64,000 nt of DNA from Geothrix limicola (GTDB taxonomy: Bacteria > Acidobacteriota > Holophagae > Holophagales > Holophagaceae). The position numbers and the translations under genes are program-made. Positions within the stretch are counted from its first letter, which is position 1. The number at the start of each line of letters is the position of its first letter. Shown here piece by piece: positions 42,879 to 51,378 of this stretch. The DNA is taken from assembly GCF_030268085.1 (NCBI RefSeq), contig NZ_BSDE01000001.1, forward strand, positions 1,116,001 to 1,180,000, read 5' to 3'. Below the pieces are notes generated by a model, which saw only the letters and a program-made list of their open reading frames with translations, was not told where the DNA came from and ran no database searches.

Positions 42879-43607
42879 TTGAACCTCAGGCTTGGTGTGA
42901 ACGTCGACCATGTGGCCACCCTGCGGCAAGCCCGCGGAGGACACGAACCGGAACCGGTGGCCGCGGCCCTGCTGGCCCAGAGCGCCGGCGCCCATGGGAT
43001 TACCGTTCACATCCGGGGCGACCGCCGGCACATCCAGGAGCGGGATCTGCGGGTGCTGAAGGAAGTCCTCGCCGTGCCCTTGAACGTGGAATGCGCCGCG
43101 ACGCCCGAAGCGCTGGAAGCCGTGATCCCCGTGAAACCCTTCTGGGTGACCCTGGTGCCCGAAAGCCGAGAGGAACTCACCACCCAGGGCGGCCTCGACG
43201 TGATCTTCCTCCAGGGCATGCTGAAGCCCGTGATCCGCGAGCTGCGCGGCGTGGGCGTGCACGTGAGCCTCTTTGTGGATCCCGTGCTCGACCAGGTGAA
43301 GATGGCCGCCAAGCTGGAGGCCGACGCGGTCGAACTGAACACCGGGCTCTACAGCGACCTGCCCATGGATTCCGACGCCACCACGGAGCTGGGCCGCCTG
43401 CGCGACGCGTCGCGCCTGGCCAGCCGCCTGGGCATGCGCGTGCTCGCCGGACACGGCCTGAACCTGCAGAATGTGGGCCCCGTGGCCGCCATCCCCGAAA
43501 TCGAAGAGCTGAACATCGGCCACAGCCTCATCGGAAGGGCCGTGCTCGTGGGCCTCGAGCGCGCGGTCGAGGAGATGCTCACCGCCATGGGCGAGGCGCG
43601 GCCATGA
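42879..43607 (+). CDS. pdxJ: pyridoxine 5'-phosphate synthase
   Basis: Final enzyme of the DXP-dependent vitamin B6 route, condensing aminoacetone phosphate with deoxyxylulose phosphate. The 242-residue TIM barrel has the family opening NLRLGVNVDHVATLRQARGG, then HIRGDRRHIQERD, LNVECAA, TLVPE and the C-terminal AGHGLN and LNIGHSLIGRAV. The start is TTG at 42879, with GGAG six bases upstream; another TTG at 42867 overlaps that site. Its stop overlaps the next gene (ATGA), which ties B6 synthesis to a signalling trio. Confidence 0.95.
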   Translation: MNLRLGVNVDHVATLRQARGGHEPEPVAAALLAQSAGAHGITVHIRGDRRHIQERDLRVLKEVLAVPLNVECAATPEALEAVIPVKPFWVTLVPESREELTTQGGLDVIFLQGMLKPVIRELRGVGVHVSLFVDPVLDQVKMAAKLEADAVELNTGLYSDLPMDSDATTELGRLRDASRLASRLGMRVLAGHGLNLQNVGPVAAIPEIEELNIGHSLIGRAVLVGLERAVEEMLTAMGEARP

Positions 43608-43981
43608 GCACCATCCTGGTGGTGGATGACGATCCTGGCGTGCGCCAGGTCCTGAAGGCTTTCATCGAACTGGAGGGCCACCGGGTGCTCGAGGCGGCCG
43701 ATGCCAGCTTCGCCCGCCGGGCCCTGGCCCAGGAGCAGGTGGACCTGATGTTCCTCGACGTGCTCATGCCCGGAGAGAGCGGAACGGCCCTCTGCCATTC
43801 CCTCAAGGACGATCCCGAATGCCGCGACATCAAGGTGGTACTCCTCACCGGCTTTGACGGCGAACGGTCCTGGCAGCAGGGGCTCCGGTGCGGCGCGGAC
43901 ATCTTCCTCGTCAAGCCCGTGAACCGGGAGCGGATCAAGGTCCTGCTCGATGAGCTCCTCTCCCCCGAGGGCCAGGCATGA
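43604..43981 (+). CDS. single-domain response regulator (CheY-like)
   Basis: A 125-residue stand-alone receiver. Acidic pocket VVDDD (6-10), acceptor D52 in FLDVLMPGESG, Thr in LLTGFDG and Lys in DIFLVKPVN. It has no output domain, so it acts by binding a partner. It is coupled by four-base overlaps to pdxJ upstream and to the PATAN gene downstream. A CheZ-like gene follows, whose product could dephosphorylate it. Confidence 0.9.
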   Translation: MSTILVVDDDPGVRQVLKAFIELEGHRVLEAADASFARRALAQEQVDLMFLDVLMPGESGTALCHSLKDDPECRDIKVVLLTGFDGERSWQQGLRCGADIFLVKPVNRERIKVLLDELLSPEGQA

Positions 43982-44796
43982 GCAACCTGCAAGGCACCCT
44001 GGAGAGCATCTCCCTCACGGACGTGGTCCAGCTGCTGCACGTGAACCGCAAGACCGGCATGCTCCAGGTGAGCTCCGGCAAGGTCAGCGGCGTGCTCTAC
44101 CTGTCGAGCGGCGAAGTGATCCATGCGGAGACCTTGTCCGCCAAGGGTGAAGTCGCGGCCTTCGAGATCCTGGAATGGACCACGGGCCGTTTCGAATTCC
44201 TCACCACCCAGGTGCAAACGCCCGCCTCGATCCGCCGCACCGTGCCGGACCTGCTCATGGATTCGGCGCGGCTGCAGGACAGCCGGAAGCGCCTCAACCA
44301 GATCTTCCCCAGCCTGACCTCCGTGCCCTGGCCCACCCTTCCGGCGCCTCAGCTCCTGGAGGGCCTCAAGCTTTTCGTGGAGGAACGGCGCATCCTGCCC
44401 TTTTTTGACGGGTTCCGGGACTTCAAGGACGTCATGGCCGCCTCGGGGCAGCACGATGTGGCGGTCCTCCAGGCCGCGGCCATCCTCAAGGACGCCGGCC
44501 GCCTCGAAGTGCTCGAACCCGACATCCAGGTGACCGTCGGCCTCCTGAAGACCGGGCTTTTCAAGAAGGGCGACCATCTGGAGCTGCCCAAGTCCCTGGA
44601 AACGCGGTGGAGCCAGCTCGGCCCCTACCATCCGCCCATCCGGAACCTGCGGATCATCTGGCCCAAGGGCCCGGCGGTCGAACGCGTCGAATTCGTGACG
44701 GGCCTGACGGACAACCAAGTGGCCATCCCGCGGGAACTCATGCAGGCCTGGGGGCTGGCCGAAGGAACCCATGTAAAGGTGAGGCCCGCGCCCTGA
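43978..44796 (+). CDS. DUF4388 (PATAN) domain protein
   Basis: A 272-residue protein that starts with a DUF4388/PATAN domain (about 3-105: LQGTLESISLTDVVQLLHV, GVLYLSSGEVIHAE, AAFEILEWTTGRFEF). The C-terminal part (about 110-272) is of unknown fold. PATAN domains bind receiver domains in gliding and twitching bacteria, so it is a natural partner for the CheY-like protein encoded just before it. ATGA overlap with that gene. Confidence 0.85.
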   Translation: MSNLQGTLESISLTDVVQLLHVNRKTGMLQVSSGKVSGVLYLSSGEVIHAETLSAKGEVAAFEILEWTTGRFEFLTTQVQTPASIRRTVPDLLMDSARLQDSRKRLNQIFPSLTSVPWPTLPAPQLLEGLKLFVEERRILPFFDGFRDFKDVMAASGQHDVAVLQAAAILKDAGRLEVLEPDIQVTVGLLKTGLFKKGDHLELPKSLETRWSQLGPYHPPIRNLRIIWPKGPAVERVEFVTGLTDNQVAIPRELMQAWGLAEGTHVKVRPAP

Positions 44797-44815
44797 GGGC
44801 ACCTCTGGAGTCCCC

Positions 44816-45745
44816 ATGACCGACGTTTCCGAAGCCCAGCCCCAGAACGATACGCCCGACAGCCTGATCGCGGAATTCCAGGCCCGGCGCAACCGCCTCG
44901 ACCAGCGTCTCGTCAGCCTCGAGGAACTCATCGCCGACCTCCGGAACGAGCTCCAGGGGGATTCCCAGGCGAGCATCCACCGGCTTGCCGCGGCGGCCCA
45001 GGATATGGCCAATGGCCGGGTCTACCAGAAGATCGATATCGAAGCCAAGGGTGAGCTCGGTGCCCTCGTCTCAAGCATCAACCAGACCCTGCTGAACCTG
45101 CAGCAGCTGGACGCCTCGGTGAAGCACCAGAGCACCCAGGTGCCCGAGCTTGCGGCCCAGCTGGACGCCATCACCTCCGACACCGAAGAGGCGACGCAAA
45201 GCGTCATGAACCGCCTTGACACCCTGATGGCGGCCTCCGATGACGCCACCAAGGCCGTGCAGGCCTGCCGCAAGGGGATCGAGGCGCAGAACGCCAAGCA
45301 GGCCGACCTGCATGCAGCCATCACGGGCTTTCTCGACCGCGCCGCCGGCGGCGAGAACCAGAACGCCCTGGCCCAGGAGGTCATCGAATACCTCTTCGCC
45401 CACCAGATGGCCGAGCAGGCCGCTCCCATCGATCTGAAGCCCGCCACGGACCAGCTGCAGCGGGTCAGCGACGAGGCCTTCGAGATCCTGAACATCCTTC
45501 AGTTCCAGGACATCACGCGGCAGAAGATCGAGAAGGTCGTCATCCTCCTCAAGCAGTTCCAGGGCGGCCTGAACCGCCTCCTCGTCATCTTCAACATCCA
45601 CACGGGCGCCCTCGCCGGTGAAGGATTTTCGGACCGGAAGGTGGCCACCCAGGACCGGATCTTCGACACGAGCCTCGAGGCCGACAGCCGCAAGGACAGC
45701 GTCGACGACATCATCGCCCAGTTCAAGAAGACCGGCGGGAACTGA
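44816..45745 (+). CDS. CheZ-like phosphatase family protein
   Basis: A 309-residue helical protein. QFQDITRQ (229-236) matches the CheZ active site, with the catalytic Asp at D232 and Gln at Q236. The C-terminus SVDDIIAQF resembles the CheY-binding tail of CheZ. The N-terminal two thirds is coiled coil with a HAMP-like segment. It probably removes phosphate from the CheY-like protein encoded 835 bases upstream. GGAG precedes the ATG. CheZ outside Proteobacteria is often diverged like this, so the call rests on the active site and context. Confidence 0.72.
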   Translation: MTDVSEAQPQNDTPDSLIAEFQARRNRLDQRLVSLEELIADLRNELQGDSQASIHRLAAAAQDMANGRVYQKIDIEAKGELGALVSSINQTLLNLQQLDASVKHQSTQVPELAAQLDAITSDTEEATQSVMNRLDTLMAASDDATKAVQACRKGIEAQNAKQADLHAAITGFLDRAAGGENQNALAQEVIEYLFAHQMAEQAAPIDLKPATDQLQRVSDEAFEILNILQFQDITRQKIEKVVILLKQFQGGLNRLLVIFNIHTGALAGEGFSDRKVATQDRIFDTSLEADSRKDSVDDIIAQFKKTGGN

Positions 45746-45751
45746 GGCGCC

Positions 45752-46438
45752 TCAGATCACCACGATTTCGAGGGCTTCCAGACCCTCGATGCCGCAGCGG
45801 ACTCGGTCACCCCGCAGCAGGGGTCCCACCCCGGCCGGCGTGCCCGTGAAGATGAGGTCGCCCGGCGCCAGTGTGACGAAACCAGACAAGTGGGCGATCA
45901 CCTCGGGCACGCTCCAGATCATCTGGGAGAGGTCGCCGCGCTGCTTCTCCACGCCGTTCACCGTGAGCCAGATGGCCCCGGATTCGGGGTGCCCGACCTT
46001 GGCCGCCGGCGACAGCGCCGCGACCGGGGCGGACTGGTCGAAACCCTTGGCCGTGTCCCAGGGCTGACCCTTCTCCTTCGACGCCGCCTGGAGATCGCGG
46101 CGGGTCAGATCGATGCCCACGGCGTATCCGAAGATGCAGGCCTGCGCCTCGGAAGCGGGGATGTCCCGCCCTCCCTTCGAGAGGGCCACCACCAGTTCCA
46201 CCTCGTGGTGAAGGTTCGACGTGGCGGGTGGATAGGCCACCTCGCCGCCGCCGGGAACCACCGTGTCATGGGGTTTCCCGAAGAAGAATGGCGGCTCCCG
46301 GTGGGGATCGGCGCCCATCTCCCGGGCGTGATCCGCATAGTTGCGCCCCACACAGTAGATCCGCCGCACGGGAAAGACCGCCGAGGTGCCCTGCACGGAA
46401 AGGCTTGGCATGGCCGGGAGGGGGATGACCGATTCCAT
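45752..46438 (-). CDS. fumarylacetoacetate hydrolase-family protein
   Basis: A 228-residue FAH-fold enzyme close to acylpyruvases (FAHD1 type), which cleave or decarboxylate acylpyruvates or oxaloacetate. Metal ligands are probably the two Glu of HHEVELVV and the Asp of GYAVGIDLTRRDL. Other family marks are YCVGRNYADHAREMG, FFFGKPHDTV and LIFTGTPAGVGPL. It ends seven bases from the convergent CheZ-like gene and follows xerC by 22 bases. Confidence 0.9.
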   Translation of the reverse strand: MESVIPLPAMPSLSVQGTSAVFPVRRIYCVGRNYADHAREMGADPHREPPFFFGKPHDTVVPGGGEVAYPPATSNLHHEVELVVALSKGGRDIPASEAQACIFGYAVGIDLTRRDLQAASKEKGQPWDTAKGFDQSAPVAALSPAAKVGHPESGAIWLTVNGVEKQRGDLSQMIWSVPEVIAHLSGFVTLAPGDLIFTGTPAGVGPLLRGDRVRCGIEGLEALEIVVI

Positions 46439-46460
46439 GGATGCTCCGGAAGATCAGGGC

Positions 46461-47381
46461 TCAACCCTTGGCGCGCGGGTGGGCCTTTTCGTAGGTGCGG
46501 GCCAGTTCCTCCAGCCCCAGGTGAGTGTAGCGCTGCGTCGTGCTGAGGCTGGCGTGACCCAGCAGTTCCTGGATGGCGCGCAGGTCCATGCCGCGGTTCA
46601 ACAGGTGGGTGGCGAAGCTGTGCCGCAGCGCGTGGGGGCTCACCCGCGAGCGGACCGCCGCCGCCTCCAGGGCCGACCGCAGCAGGGCCCGCACGCTGGT
46701 GGGCGTGAGGCGGCCCCCCCGTTGATTGAGGAAGAGCGCCGCGTTGGGCGGCAGCTCCTTGGCCGCCAGGAAGGCCGAACGGAAGGCGAGGTAGGCTTCG
46801 AGAACCTCCGCCGCCTGGGCGTGGTAGGGCACCAGGCGTTCCTTCCGCCCCTTGCCCAGCACCCGCAGGGTCCGCTGATCGGTGAGCAGGTCCTGAAGGT
46901 CCAGGCCCGTCAATTCGGAGACGCGCAGCCCCGAAGCGTAGAGCAGCTCCAGCAGGCAGGCCAGCCGCGACGAGGGGAAGTCCACCGCGGGCGGAAGCTG
47001 CAGCAGGGCCTGGCTCTCGCCCTCGGTCAGGAAGGCCGGCAGGCGCTTGGGCTGTTTGGGGTTCCGCAGACCCGAGGCCGGATTCCTGTCGATGCGCCGG
47101 GTTTCCCACATCCACTTGAAGAAGCCGCGCACCGTGGAGAGCACGCGTGCCTGGCTGGCGGGATCCAGTCCGCGATCGCCGAGTTCCAGTGCAAAGCCCC
47201 GCAGGGTGCGGGGACTGACCTCCCAGGAGTCCCATCGAGAACGCACCGCATGATCCAGGAGTTTCCCAAGATCCCCCGTTTGCGCACGGGCCGTGTGGGG
47301 TGAAACACCCCGCGCGCGCTGCTCGAGGTGGAAGGCCTGAATCCCCTCACCCAGCGGCCCTGCGCCCTTCCCTGCTACCAT
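46461..47381 (-). CDS. xerC: tyrosine recombinase XerC
   Basis: Site-specific recombinase of 306 residues that resolves chromosome dimers at dif. All six catalytic residues are visible: R153 (SGLRVSEL), K177 (GKGRK), H250 and R253 (SPHALRHSF), H276 (LGHASLST) and Y285 (TQRYTHL). The N-terminal core-binding domain covers about 10-105. ATG 47381 was chosen as the start of the conserved region; upstream in-frame starts exist. The XerC/XerD distinction is by overall similarity only. It is divergent from the acyl-CoA synthetase gene. Confidence 0.88.
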   Translation of the reverse strand: MVAGKGAGPLGEGIQAFHLEQRARGVSPHTARAQTGDLGKLLDHAVRSRWDSWEVSPRTLRGFALELGDRGLDPASQARVLSTVRGFFKWMWETRRIDRNPASGLRNPKQPKRLPAFLTEGESQALLQLPPAVDFPSSRLACLLELLYASGLRVSELTGLDLQDLLTDQRTLRVLGKGRKERLVPYHAQAAEVLEAYLAFRSAFLAAKELPPNAALFLNQRGGRLTPTSVRALLRSALEAAAVRSRVSPHALRHSFATHLLNRGMDLRAIQELLGHASLSTTQRYTHLGLEELARTYEKAHPRAKG

Positions 47382-47412
47382 ACCGTCACATCCCCGAGTG
47401 TCCGGAGTCATT

Positions 47413-49236
47413 GTGGCGCAGCCCATCGAAACCATTGCCCAGCTTTTCTATGCGGCGGCGGAACGCAACCTTCCCGACGCCCTGGCAGCGAGGCGCAATG
47501 GGGTCTACGTGCCAATCTCCCACGCGGAGATGGTGGCCCAGGTGGAGCGCCTGGCCCTGGCCATGGCCGCCCGGGGGCTCAAGGTCGGCGACCGCGTCGC
47601 GATCATGTCCGAGAACCGACCCGAATGGGCCATCCTCGATTTCGCCTGCGCCATCCAGGGCCTGCCCGACGTCACCATCTACTGCACCCTGAACGCCCCG
47701 CAGGCCGCCTTCATCCTCAAGGACAGCCAGGCCCGCTGGGTCGTGTGCTCCGACCGGGGTCAGCTCGACAAGGTGCTCACGCACTGGGACCTCCTGCCCA
47801 GCCTGGAAGCGGCCGTGCTCATGGACGGCGAGCTTCCCGAAGGCACCGGGCGCAGCCTCATCCACTGGAACACCCTCCAGGAGGAGGGTCAGGCCATGGA
47901 GGCTCGCCGCCCCGAGGTGCGCGCCTGGGGCGAGCAGCGGAAACCCTCGGACATCCTCACCCTCATCTACACGTCGGGCACCACGGCGGATCCCAAGGGC
48001 GCCATGCTCACCCACGGCAACCTGGTGACCAACGTGCTCGCCGCGGAATCCACCGTGGATTTCATCGAACAGGAGCGGGCCCTCAGCTTCCTGCCCCTCA
48101 CGCACATCTTTGAGCGCATGGCCGGCCAGTTCCTCTGGTTCCACATCGGCGCCTCCATCTACTACGCCGAAAGCGTGAACACCGTGGCGGCCGACCTCCT
48201 GGAGGTCCGCCCGACCGTCATGGCCTCCGTGCCCCGCATCTACGAAAAGATCTACGCCAAGATCTACGACACCGTCTCGTCAGGTCCCTTCATCAAGCGC
48301 CTGATCTTCCACTGGGCCATGCAGGCGGGTCGCCAGGCGGTGCCCTACCTTCTGAAGGGCCAGGAGCCGCCTTCCTGGAAGGGCGCCTGGTACCGTGCCG
48401 CCCGCAAGGTCGTCTTCGAGAAGATCCGCCAGCGCACCGGCGGGCGGCTGAAGGTGGCCGTCAGCGGCGGCGCCCCGCTCAGCGGCAAGATCATGGAGTT
48501 CTTCTGGATCCTCGGCATCCCCATCCTCGAAGGTTACGGCCTGACGGAAACCAGCCCGATCATCACCGTGAACCGCTTCGGGGAGGTGGTGCCCGGCTGC
48601 GTGGGACGCCCTCTCTACAAGGAGTGGAACGGCCGCCCCTTCGTGAAGATTGCCCCGGACGGCGAGATCCTCTGCCAGGGCCCGAACATCATGGTGGGCT
48701 ACTGGAACAACGAGCAGGCCACCCAGGAGGCCATCGACGCCGACGGCTACTTCCACACCGGCGACATCGGCCACCTGGACGACCAGGGCCGCCTCTACAT
48801 CACGGACCGGAAGAAGGAACTCATCGTCACGAGCGGCGGTAAGAAGATCGCCCCCCAGCCCATCGAGAACCTGCTGAAGGAGGACAAGTACATCTCCCAG
48901 GCCGTGCTCATCGGCGATCAGCGCAACTACATCACGGCCCTCATCGTCCCCAACTTCGACAGCCTGGCGCGCTGGGCGGGCTACAAGAAGATCACCTTCC
49001 GCAACCACGCCGATCTCATCCAGAACCCGCTGATCTACGCCAAGGTCGGCAGCCGTGTGGAGCGCGCCAACGAGCAGCTGTCGAACTACGAGCGCATCAA
49101 GAAGATGGTGCTCCTGGACCAGGAGATGACCCTGGAGGGCGGCCAGCTGACGCCCTCACTCAAGGTGAAGCGCCGGGTCGTGAACCAGATGTACGCGGCT
49201 CAGATCGAGGCGATGTACAGCGAGACCAAGGACTGA
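47413..49236 (+). CDS. long-chain acyl-CoA synthetase (AMP-forming)
   Basis: A 607-residue enzyme that activates fatty acids to acyl-CoA via acyl-AMP. The ATP motif YTSGTTADPKGAMLTH, the adenylate-forming motif EGYGLTETSP, the FHTGDIGHLD region and ITDRKKELIVTSGGKKIAPQ are intact. A GTG start at 47413 has GGAG five bases upstream; a GTG five codons earlier is less well placed. TACCAT upstream may be a -10 box. The sequence type (FAA1-like) is common in bacteria that use fatty acids or long-chain aldehydes. Confidence 0.93.
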   Translation: MAQPIETIAQLFYAAAERNLPDALAARRNGVYVPISHAEMVAQVERLALAMAARGLKVGDRVAIMSENRPEWAILDFACAIQGLPDVTIYCTLNAPQAAFILKDSQARWVVCSDRGQLDKVLTHWDLLPSLEAAVLMDGELPEGTGRSLIHWNTLQEEGQAMEARRPEVRAWGEQRKPSDILTLIYTSGTTADPKGAMLTHGNLVTNVLAAESTVDFIEQERALSFLPLTHIFERMAGQFLWFHIGASIYYAESVNTVAADLLEVRPTVMASVPRIYEKIYAKIYDTVSSGPFIKRLIFHWAMQAGRQAVPYLLKGQEPPSWKGAWYRAARKVVFEKIRQRTGGRLKVAVSGGAPLSGKIMEFFWILGIPILEGYGLTETSPIITVNRFGEVVPGCVGRPLYKEWNGRPFVKIAPDGEILCQGPNIMVGYWNNEQATQEAIDADGYFHTGDIGHLDDQGRLYITDRKKELIVTSGGKKIAPQPIENLLKEDKYISQAVLIGDQRNYITALIVPNFDSLARWAGYKKITFRNHADLIQNPLIYAKVGSRVERANEQLSNYERIKKMVLLDQEMTLEGGQLTPSLKVKRRVVNQMYAAQIEAMYSETKD

Positions 49237-49238
49237 GC

Positions 49239-49736
49239 CTAGGTCTTCTTGGCCACGTAGCGGCGAACGGCCTGCTCGGTCTCAGACAGCTGCAGGCCCG
49301 AATCCTTCGTGAGCCGCAAGGCCTCTTCGATGGGCATGGCCTTGTCCATCACCAGCCACACGCAGGCCACCGCAGAGGCGCGGTTGCCATCGCCGCAATG
49401 GAGCAGGACCTTGGATCCGGTTGGCAGGTCACGGATGAAACCCCGGAGGAAATCGAAGTCCGAAGCCAGCGGCCGAACTCCGATGGCGTAGCGGAGATAT
49501 TGGACCTTCAGCTCCTGCAGGCGGTGGGATTCCCACTCGCTGTCCAGATTCGGCTCGCCATCCCGACGCAGATCGATCACGTGGGTGATGTGCTGGCGGC
49601 CGATGGCCACGCAGGTCTCTTCGGTGGGAACCCCGCGCAGGACGAAGATCCCCGGGCGCACCTCTACAGCGCCTGGAACGGCCGCCTGCGCTGGAATCAC
49701 CAGGGCTGGAAGAAGGAGAAACAGGGCGCGTGACAT
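49239..49736 (-). CDS. secreted phosphatase-like protein (DUF442/dual-specificity type)
   Basis: A 165-residue protein with a signal peptide (MSRALFLLLPALVIPAQA). The phosphatase loop HCGDGNRA has Cys C114 and Arg R119 separated by four residues, the spacing of the DUF442-type branch rather than the classic five. GVPTEETCVAIGRQHITHVI and DLRRDGEPN match the fold's first half. It probably acts in the periplasm. GGAGG precedes the ATG. It is convergent with the acyl-CoA synthetase. Confidence 0.8.
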   Translation of the reverse strand: MSRALFLLLPALVIPAQAAVPGAVEVRPGIFVLRGVPTEETCVAIGRQHITHVIDLRRDGEPNLDSEWESHRLQELKVQYLRYAIGVRPLASDFDFLRGFIRDLPTGSKVLLHCGDGNRASAVACVWLVMDKAMPIEEALRLTKDSGLQLSETEQAVRRYVAKKT

Positions 49737-50007
49737 GGAACCCTCCGCGACATGGCCCGGCGCGCCGGGCAGGTTCGCGAAGACCACCGGAGGGGTGACG
49801 CGCTTCGGGAAGGGGCCACGTAGCCAAGCCCCAGCGGGCGGGTCTCCACATCCCCAATGTAGGTCGATAGGTCAGCTATGCAACAAATCGATTCATTGGC
49901 ATTTGCAATATAAGAGATAGAACTCAGGCACGTTGCAGCGAAGCGGAAGCTCCCCTGCAACGTGCCCGGATGAAAGGTGGGAGCGGCTCCAGAGGCCGCG
50001 CCAGGGC
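49737..50007. other. intergenic region with AT-rich tract and hairpins
   Basis: About 270 bases without a gene, between the 5' end of the phosphatase-like gene and the 3' end of hemN. The part at 49860-49925 is unusually AT-rich. The stretch 49927-49966 is a perfect 12-bp hairpin, and 49983-49999 is a shorter GCGGC/GCCGC hairpin. A phosphatase-gene promoter may lie in the AT-rich tract. Confidence 0.5.
49927..49966. terminator. long perfect hairpin after hemN
   Basis: GGCACGTTGCAG (49927-49938) and CTGCAACGTGCC (49955-49966) are perfect 12-bp arms with a 16-base loop. It lies 42 bases past the hemN stop on the minus strand. There is no strong T-run, so it may be a processed 3' end or a repeat. 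Confidence 0.5.
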
Positions 50008-51378
50008 TCAGACTGTGCGCGAGAAAGGCGTCTTGGCGCTGAGCTTGGCGAGGTAGGCGTCAAAGGGCTGCACGAGGTTGCGTACGAAGCGCCGACCCAG
50101 CTGGGTGATGAAGATGCCCTCGGGACGGACGTCGACGGTGCCCTGCGGAACTTCCTCCTGCAGCTGGGTCACGGCGTCGGCGAAGAGCACGGGGCCGTCC
50201 ACGCCGAAGCGGGAATTCAGATCCTCCCAGCGCAGCTCGAAATGCCCCATGAGGTGGTGGATCACCCAGCGGCGCAGCTCGTCGTCTTCGGACAGACGAT
50301 GGCCCTTGTGGACCGCCAGATGGCCGTCCGTGATGTCGCGCTCCCACTTGGCGAGGATCTTCTCGTTCTGGGAATAGACGCCCGCCACGTTGGAGATGGC
50401 GCTGGGGCCGAAGCCCAGCAGGTCCGAACCCGCCGACACGGCATAGCCCATGAAGTTGCGGATGAGGCGGCCCTCCTGCACGGCCTTGGCCATGGGATCG
50501 TTGGGATGGGCGAAGTGGTCCATGCCGATGGCGACGTAGCCCGCCTTCTCCAGGATGTCCGAGGCCATCAGCAGCAGATCCAGGCGCAGTTCCGGCGTGG
50601 GCAGCGTTTCGGCCGGGATGCTGCGCTGGAAGGGCATGATGCTCGGCAGGTAGGCGAAGCCGTAGATGGCCATGCGGTCCGGCGACAGCTCCAGCGTGGA
50701 TTCCAGCGTGCGCTTGAAGGTGTCCATGGTCTGGCCCGGCAGGCCGTAGACCAGGTCCAGGTTCACGCCTTCGAAGCCCAGGTCCCGGCACTGGCGCATG
50801 GCCGTGAGGGTGTGGTCCCAGGTCTGGCCGCGGGTGATGAGGGCCTGCACGTTCTCGTCCAGATCCTGCACGCCGAACGATACGCGGTTGAAGCCCATGG
50901 CGCGCAGCGCGGGCAGCTGATCGGGCTCAAGGAAGGTGGGATCCACCTCGATGGCGATTTCGGCGCCCGGCAGGAATTCGAAGCGGTCCTTGAAGAGCTG
51001 GAAGGTGCGCTTGAGGTCCGCCGCGTTCAGGTAGGTGGGCGTACCGCCGCCCCAGTGCAGCTGCAGGGCCTTGCGACGATCCTTCAGATGGGAGCAGACG
51101 AGGTCGAGCTCCTTCGTCACCGCCGCCAGGTAGGCTTCGACGGGATCGTACTGGGGGCTCACCACCACGTTGCAGCCGCAGTAGGCGCAACGGCGCGGGC
51201 AGAAGGGGATGTGCAGGTAGAGCGAGAGCGCCTCGTCAGGCCGGGCGTTGGCGCGATCCAGGGCCGCGAGGACTTCGGGCTCGGGGAAATCATCCGACCA
51301 GGCCGGCGGCATGGGGTAGCCCGTGTAGCGCGGGCCGGGGCGATCATAGCGGCGGATCAGATCGGCGAGCTGGTTCAT
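50008..51378 (-). CDS. hemN: oxygen-independent coproporphyrinogen III oxidase
   Basis: Radical-SAM enzyme of 456 residues that decarboxylates coproporphyrinogen III to protoporphyrinogen IX without oxygen. The cluster-binding motif CX3CX2C is FCPRRCAYCGC (C60, C64, C67). The opening PRYTGYPMPPAW and VSFGVQDLDENVQ are typical of HemN rather than HemW. The ATG overlaps the hemE stop by four bases. It is last in the haem operon and suggests haem synthesis under anoxic conditions. Confidence 0.96.
   Translation of the reverse strand: MNQLADLIRRYDRPGPRYTGYPMPPAWSDDFPEPEVLAALDRANARPDEALSLYLHIPFCPRRCAYCGCNVVVSPQYDPVEAYLAAVTKELDLVCSHLKDRRKALQLHWGGGTPTYLNAADLKRTFQLFKDRFEFLPGAEIAIEVDPTFLEPDQLPALRAMGFNRVSFGVQDLDENVQALITRGQTWDHTLTAMRQCRDLGFEGVNLDLVYGLPGQTMDTFKRTLESTLELSPDRMAIYGFAYLPSIMPFQRSIPAETLPTPELRLDLLLMASDILEKAGYVAIGMDHFAHPNDPMAKAVQEGRLIRNFMGYAVSAGSDLLGFGPSAISNVAGVYSQNEKILAKWERDITDGHLAVHKGHRLSEDDELRRWVIHHLMGHFELRWEDLNSRFGVDGPVLFADAVTQLQEEVPQGTVDVRPEGIFITQLGRRFVRNLVQPFDAYLAKLSAKTPFSRTV

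Noticed and set aside
46461-47381. Integrase of a mobile element
   Set aside because: The length, the complete XerC catalytic set and the housekeeping surroundings without att sites or phage genes favour the chromosomal recombinase.
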